From Sphaerolaimus hirsutus (lineage: Eukaryota; Nematoda; Chromadorea; Monhysterida; Sphaerolaimidae): a DNA stretch of 64,000 bases. Positions 59,157 through 64,000 of this stretch are shown here, piece by piece; the first letter of the stretch is position 1, and every line of letters starts with the position of its first letter. Both the position numbers and the translations under genes were made by a program. The stretch is taken from contig OZ038456.1 in NCBI GenBank assembly GCA_964036195.1, positions 5,580,001 to 5,644,000 on the forward strand, in the 5' to 3' direction. The notes beneath the pieces were generated by a model. The model searched no databases. It was not told the origin of the DNA and saw only the letters and a program-made list of their open reading frames with translations.

Positions 59157-59518
59157 CAGGGCCGTATCCAGGGGGGGGGCTGCAGCCCCCCCCCTCACGG
59201 GGCGAGACCAGAAAGTGACCGGAAAATTTGACTTTTTCAACGTCAGCGTAAAAAATTTTGCGCGCAAGCACGCATTCTTCACCAGAAATACGGTATTATC
59301 ATTCGATTTGCTCCATGTAGCCGCAAATCGTTGTAAGTACACACAATGTTGTGTTTTTGCTGTTTTGTATGTATATTTACATACATATACAGCATTCCAT
59401 GGCGCCATTCCGCCATAATGTAGCTAAAATTTTAGGGGGGGGGGGCTGAGCCCCCCCCCCTCTCCGGCCTCCGTAAACAAGCAGCCCCCCACGCTCAAAA
59501 ATCCTGGATATGTCCCTG
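59157..59518. mobile_element. hAT-type element, 8-bp TSD gcaccatc
   Basis: CAGGGCCGTATCCAGG...CCTGGATATGTCCCTG flanked by perfect gcaccatc (59149-59156, 59519-59526). Interior has opposing runs ctgcagccccccc and ggggggctgagcccc. Fragments of the same family end aaatcctggatacgtccctg near 34195 and aaatcctggatatgtacctg near 56540. Confidence 0.9.
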
Positions 59519-59842
59519 GCACCATCTAAATATATAGCTAGAATTAGCCAAAAACTTAAATTTTTGCAGATTTTGAGGTGGAAATCGGTAAAAATAGGGA
59601 TAAATATATTTTGACACTTCTTTTTCAAATATACTAAATACCAATTTGGGTGGGAGATTTCAGGGAATAGTAAATATGTATTGAGCTTAATATTGGCTAG
59701 CTGCAAAAACTTTTGCCGTTTCAGGATCGTTTCCCATTGGATCATCCTGGGTCGGGAGGTTTCAGTGGGGGTATATGAGCTGGAATTACAGCTCCACGTA
59801 AAATTGAAGAATAAAAGATTGCATAAAAGTAGATGATTATAA

Positions 59843-60117
59843 ATGTCACCAACTTTATGTTTCCAACTGATCTTACATTGGAATTTCACTGAAAAATCTA
59901 AACTTTGGAAATGGTGGGCCATGCATGTAGAGTACTGGAAATTATTGAGGGATGGATTAGGACTGGATCCACTTTTACGTGATCAATTTCACGGTAAAAT
60001 TTTACTGTTTTATTAATGCCAGCTTATATAACCCGGCTGAAGCCCATACTGATCATCCAGGACGCTCCAATGCGAAACAATCCGGGAATGCCAAAAACTT
60101 ATGCTCCAGACCAATAG
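59843..60117 (+). CDS. Small two-exon hypothetical protein (81 residues)
   Basis: ATG at 59843, exons 59843-59993 and 60023-60117 joined by a 29-nt intron (GTAAAA...GCCAG); ends DQ-TAG. The protein is Trp-rich early (SKLWKWWAMHVEYWKLLRD) and ends KTYAPDQ. No signal peptide or domain recognised. The first exon could instead be an internal exon of a larger gene. The introner-type sequence starting at 60126 would fall just after the stop. Confidence 0.4.
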
Positions 60118-60125
60118 TTCCACAT

Positions 60126-61330
60126 ACAGGGAGCAGTCCCAGACCCTCAAAAAGGTCAGGTGTCATTTAAAACACCCTGTAAAATGTCACGTCAGGTGTC
60201 ATCAGGGGTCTCCAAGATTTTGGCTCTCGCGGGGGCTGGATAGATAGCAAATCGCTCCTCCGGGAGGGATAGATAGCTGAACAATTTTCTGGGGGGGGGG
60301 GCTTGGGTGGGGGCTCGCGGGGCCAAAATATATCGGCTTTTTCAATGCATAGAAGGCAAAAGGGGGAAAAATCGCTTTAAAACAACGGGTTAAAAGTGGC
60401 CAAAAGGGATAAAAATGGCTACAAGTAGGTATATAAACATGTGTATAGGCGAAAGCTGCGATTTTGAAGGTGAAAAACTATAAAATGGTATGAAAATTAA
60501 CGATTTTGAGTGAAAATTGGGGCAAAATTTCTCAAAAATCGCTCCAGATAGGTAGGTAACTGAGCGATTTGGGGGGGGGGGGGGGCTCAGGGGGTAGTAG
60601 CCAAAATGTTTGCCTCGGGATGGATAGATAGATAGCTGGCGGATTTGCCCCCCCCCCTAGGAGACCCCTGGGTGTAGGGTTCAAACGGGATTGACTTTTC
60701 GGGATCGGGATTCACTTTTTGAGATTTTGGGATCGGGATCGGGATTGGGGTTTCAGGATCGGGATTGGTATTTTGAGATTTCGGGATCGGGATCGGGATT
60801 GGCCAGGATTGGGGTCACGGGATCGGGATCGGGATTGGCATTTTTTCGGGATCGGGATTGCGTCTAGCGATAGAGATTTTCGTCACTGTTATGGCATTCA
60901 CAGTTGTTCATAAAGGTCTCAAAACACTGTTGGATGCCAGAAAAGTGACATAAAATGGACGCTGGGGGTTTGCGTTCACATTTTTGCATGCAAAAATGTC
61001 ATTTTTTCACTTTTTATAATTTTCACTATTTTTTCCGGGATCGGGATCCCGGACGTGGGAGATTCTCGGGATCGGGATCGGGATTTGAAAGTTTTCGGGA
61101 TCGAGATCGGGATTGGTATTTTTGGATTTCGGGATCGGGATCGGGATCGAGGTTTCGGGATCGGGACTGCTAAATCCCGGAATTTCACGGGATCCGGGAT
61201 CGGGATCGGGATCCCGTTTGAACCCTACCTGGGTGTCATCTAAAACACACTGTAAAGTGTCAAATATCACATAAAATGCCCTGTAAAGTGCCATGTGTAC
61301 CGAAGTATTATTGTATCATATCCAAATCGA
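60126..61330. mobile_element. Nested stack: introner variant split by two hAT-type elements
   Basis: The outer sequence (gcagtcccagaccctcaaaa... then tgtcatctaaaacacactgt...) resembles the 10-kb introner variant. It is split by CAGGGGTCTCC...GGAGACCCCTG (60203-60670). Next to the right flank lies TAGGGTTCAAACGGGA...TCCCGTTTGAACCCTA (60675-61227) with TSD cctgggtg. Removing the latter reveals the 8-bp TSD ggtgtcat of the former. Confidence 0.88.
60675..61227. mobile_element. hAT-type gggatcg-iterated element, complete copy
   Basis: TIR TAGGGTTCAAACGGGAT, perfect 8-bp TSD cctgggtg (60667-60674, 61228-61235). Interior is dozens of cgggatcggg in both orientations around a 100-bp unique core. Confidence 0.93.
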
Positions 61331-61894
61331 ATAAGATTTTTATTTCTTTCCTATTTCTCATAAGATTTCTAAATCTATTTCAACCTAAATATTGATAAAC
61401 CATCCCTCTCCAATACCAGATCAGCACAGGATCCGCCCAACCCCAAACAACGCACAACACATCAGACAACAAACAGCATCCAGAAGGACAAACATGACCA
61501 GACAGCGCGGTGCCAATGCCACAGCTATGGCACTGAGTCACTTAACATCTAACATGCTCACAGTGTGGCAGCCGCGACTGGCTGGCAACGTGCCAACCAA
61601 TGAGCATAGTGAGGTGACCAGTGGTCATCATGTTACTATTTTGTTGTGGTTGGTGTAGTTCGGAAAGTGTGTGTGTGTTTCTTTGATGTTTAAAAAAGCA
61701 TGAGAAATGTTGGTTTTTCTAATATTAGGTAATGCCGTAGAGAATAAAGTATCTGCCAAAAATGCTGGCCATGCCTAAATACATGCTACAACGTAACATC
61801 TTAGTGTTTATAGTTTGTTAAGTTTGAGTTTTTTAGTTTTAATCACAAAAGTTTTGAAAAACTGGGTCGTTAAAAAAACGTTTTTTTCGCATCC
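61331..61894. other. Possible coding remnant, unassigned
   Basis: A candidate segment after accaatacca g at 61419 encodes MTRQRGANATAMALSHL and more, ending at TAG 61658, without a recognisable domain. The rest of the interval holds nothing supportable. Confidence 0.25.
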
Positions 61895-62170
61895 CAGTGA
61901 AAATGCATTGAAAACGCGAAAGTATTTAAACATGTGTATAGGCGAAAGCCATGATTCTGAAGGTGATAAACCATAAAATAGTATGAAAATTAAAGATTTT
62001 GAGCATAAATTGGGGCAAAATTTCTCAAAAATCGCTCCAGATAGGTAGGTAGCTGAGCGATTTGGGGGGTCAGGGGCCAGGGGGTAGTAGCTAAAAAAAT
62101 TTGCCCTAGATAGATAGATAGCTGGCGGATTTGGCCCCCCCCGCACCCACCCCCCGTAGGAGACCCCTGC
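61895..62170. mobile_element. tagatagct-type element, left-truncated
   Basis: Right end ggagacccctg; interior aaaatcgctccagataggtag and tagatagatagctggcgg match the 60.5-kb copy. It ends exactly where the next coding segment begins. Confidence 0.75.
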
Positions 62171-62422
62171 ATCACCAAAAGAATTCAGCAAAGACTCCCA
62201 GAAAATATTTCACCACGTTTATGCACTGTTTTTAACACTCGTGTTTTTCACAACCACACCACCACTGTGCACAACGCATCAGTTATTGAATTGACACCAG
62301 AAAATCTCAAAGGCAATATAGCTGAGATGAATGAGGATTTTGAAAGATTTCCAGCGAAAGGGAGCACAATGTCAATAAAGAGAACTGCGTCCTGGTCGGG
62401 TGAAAAAGTGAAAAGAAATTGA
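62171..62422 (+). CDS. Orphan terminal exon, hypothetical
   Basis: Open from the border of a repeat to TGA at 62420-62422: ITKRIQQRLPENISPRLCTV, then NASVIELTPENLKGNIAEMN, and a Ser-rich basic tail (MSIKRTASWSGEKVKRN) typical of a cytoplasmic C-terminus with basophilic kinase sites. Composition is non-repetitive. The upstream exon was not found; the repeat may lie in its intron or may have disrupted the gene. Confidence 0.4.
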   Translation: MTKRIQQRLPENISPRLCTVFNTRVFHNHTTTVHNASVIELTPENLKGNIAEMNEDFERFPAKGSTMSIKRTASWSGEKVKRN

Positions 62423-62454
62423 TTTTTCATTCGGGTGAATTTAAAAAATGGATA

Positions 62455-63007
62455 TACTCGGTGGACCGCAAAGTATGTGCGGAATCCTACCATAATTTGA
62501 TGAAAAAATTTTGTGATAAATTTCGTAATTAATTATTTCACAGTAAAAACAAAATATTGTGACGGAAAAAAAACTGTATAATTTTTGGTTCATTATTCAG
62601 GTTGGTTTTGGTAGTTTTCCATACTCACCGCAAAAAATGGATCTGTGAAGCGTGTGGAAGCGGCCTAGCGGCGCGCTTCCACACGCTTCCACATGCTTCC
62701 ACACGCTTCCACCAACATCACGAAAATCTCGGTGAAGTGACTTCCACACGCTTCACCTAGCTTCACCAACCCTTCACGCGCATCCAAACATGTGGAAGAC
62801 ACTTCACGGCGCTGGCGCTTCCACACGCTTCCCCTACGTGGGAGCGCCATATAAGGAAGCGTGAAGTGTCTTCACGCAGATTTTCGTGATATGCGTGGAA
62901 GCGCTAGCGTGCTGCGTGAAGCGTCGGCGTGAAGACACTTCCGGACGCTTCACCGCGCATCCACACACCCATTTTTTGCTGTGACTAAGTGTGATGTTCG
63001 CCGAGTA
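62455..63007. mobile_element. MITE (tatactcggtggaccgca) with nested gaagcgtg element
   Basis: Outer ends tatactcggtggaccgcaaa and gatgttcgccgagtata. The insert 62640-62985 iterates gcttccacacgcttcac and ends cccattttttgctgtgac, as at 27235-27485. Confidence 0.75.
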
Positions 63008-63021
63008 TAAATACCTATGTC

Positions 63022-63190
63022 TAGTGATGCGAAAAGCGCCAAGCGCCAATGGCGGCAGAGCAAAATAGCGCCAAGCGCCAAAAACGCCATGGCGCCACAG
63101 GAAAATAGCGCTAAGCGCCAAAAGCGCCATGGCGCTTTTTGCTTTGGCGCTAGCGCCAGGCGCCAGCGCCATGGCGCTTTTACATCACTA
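63022..63190. mobile_element. hAT-type TAGTGATG element with agcgccaagcgcc arms
   Basis: TAGTGATGCGAAAAGCGCC...GGCGCTTTTACATCACTA with perfect 8-bp TSD cctatgtc (63014-63021, 63191-63198). Confidence 0.93.
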
Positions 63191-63397
63191 CCTATGTCAT
63201 TGTTTATATGGATATGGATATGTTTAGCAAAATGCTGCAGGGTAATAAAGTGGACTGGAAATTATGACGCCTCGCACACTGAAATTTTGCGTTGTAAATT
63301 CGAACGTTCAAAGACGGGCAGTTCGCAAAAAGTCAGAAAAGATTTCTAGTACCTACTACATTCTGCAATTCGCACGTAGACATAACTTTTGATAATT

Positions 63398-63660
63398 ATC
63401 GTATTACCTCGTATTAACCCCCCATCGAAATACACCCCTAAAATTGTGCTGGGGAGATTGACCCCTAGGGATGGCCAGCGCATTTTTCAAGCGCTTTTTT
63501 TAAACTCCGCTTTTTAAAAAAAGCGCAAGGGTCTCAGCACTTTATTTATATCCAACCAATGTGCGCTTTTTAAAAAGCGCTTTTTTTAAAAAGGGGGCCG
63601 TAAAAAAAGCGCTTTTCCATCCCTATTGACCCCCCTCCCTCGACATAGCGATGAACGCGC
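63398..63660. mobile_element. TA-type MITE fragment with nested hAT-type element
   Basis: Starts cgtattacctcgtattaacc. The nested element 63466-63625, TAGGGATGG...CCATCCCTA, has perfect 8-bp TSD ttgacccc (63458-63465, 63626-63633) and aaaaagcgcttttt palindromes inside. Confidence 0.85.
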
Positions 63661-64000
63661 CTGGACTACTTTTAAGAAACGCGCTGCGGAATGTTGGCAG
63701 AAAGAACTTTGAGCGCGGAACCAAAATTTTAAATAAATGCAATACGCGTGTAATAAACTTTAAAAGCGTTAAAACGCAATAAACGCAACAAAAAATGTTA
63801 AAAGCGTGTAATGCGATGGGCATTTGCGGCAAAAACTCACATGTCTAACACATAAATCCGTTGGTGGATACGTGCTTTAAGAATGGGACTCTTAAGTTTA
63901 CCGCATTTTCGCGACCACTATTTTCGCATTGGAAAACGTTTCTGTGTAAAAACCCAGTTATTATCAACAAAAAAAGAGTTCCCACAAAAACATAACTAAA
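63661..64000. other. No recognisable feature
   Basis: AT-rich sequence to the window end; no coding or repeat signal identified. Confidence 0.5.

Noticed and set aside
59377..59922. 181-codon minus-strand open frame
   Set aside because: It crosses a TSD-flanked hAT-type element and has no recognisable domain; the plus strand carries the better coding signal at 59843.
1..64000. tRNA or rRNA genes
   Set aside because: No cloverleaf-like T-arm/anticodon pattern or rRNA-like block was noticed on reading; a covariance-model scan would be needed to exclude them.

Overview
This is animal nuclear DNA. Genes are split by GT-AG introns and sit in long AT-rich tracts full of transposon debris. The closest lineage hint is a seven-helix receptor resembling the nematode Srt chemoreceptor class. 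Together with a DEG/ENaC channel, secreted C-type-lectin-like proteins and a BEL/Pao element, it suggests a nematode with a large, repeat-rich genome. That placement is inference.

Layout. 1-3313: a 48-bp satellite that stays open in one reading frame. 3314-8184: nested MITEs and one possible exon. 8185-15251: two tandem, minus-strand C-type-lectin-like paralogues. 18042-23015: a complete chymotrypsin-fold serine protease (+). 23194-28541: a ten-exon SMYD4-like SET/MYND methyltransferase (-). 31032-54339: a 15-exon DEG/ENaC channel (+). One intron of the channel holds a 12.6-kb, apparently intact BEL/Pao element (37784-50347, -) with near-identical LTRs and a 2,900-residue gag-pol-env-like ORF. 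55213-59079: the Srt-like receptor (+). 59843-60117: a small two-exon gene. 60118-64000: nested repeats and one orphan exon. Exon chains were assembled by hand; in all six main split genes the coding lengths sum to multiples of three and intron phases agree.

The main discovery candidate is a set of introners: about 170-225-bp, almost fully palindromic elements inserted inside coding exons and bounded exactly by splice junctions. Nine copies of one family interrupt five genes; a second family with the same outermost bases adds two more. Removing each copy at its ends restores an uninterrupted conserved protein. The two lectin-like paralogues carry introners at different codons, and each lacks the other's, which is direct evidence of intron gain after duplication. 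Several copies end in CTG or TTG instead of the expected CAG acceptor. Alongside them are many different non-autonomous elements with 8-bp target duplications (hAT type), whose interiors are iterations of a short motif, and a TA-flanked MITE family. Two introns of only 29 and 30 nt were also inferred.
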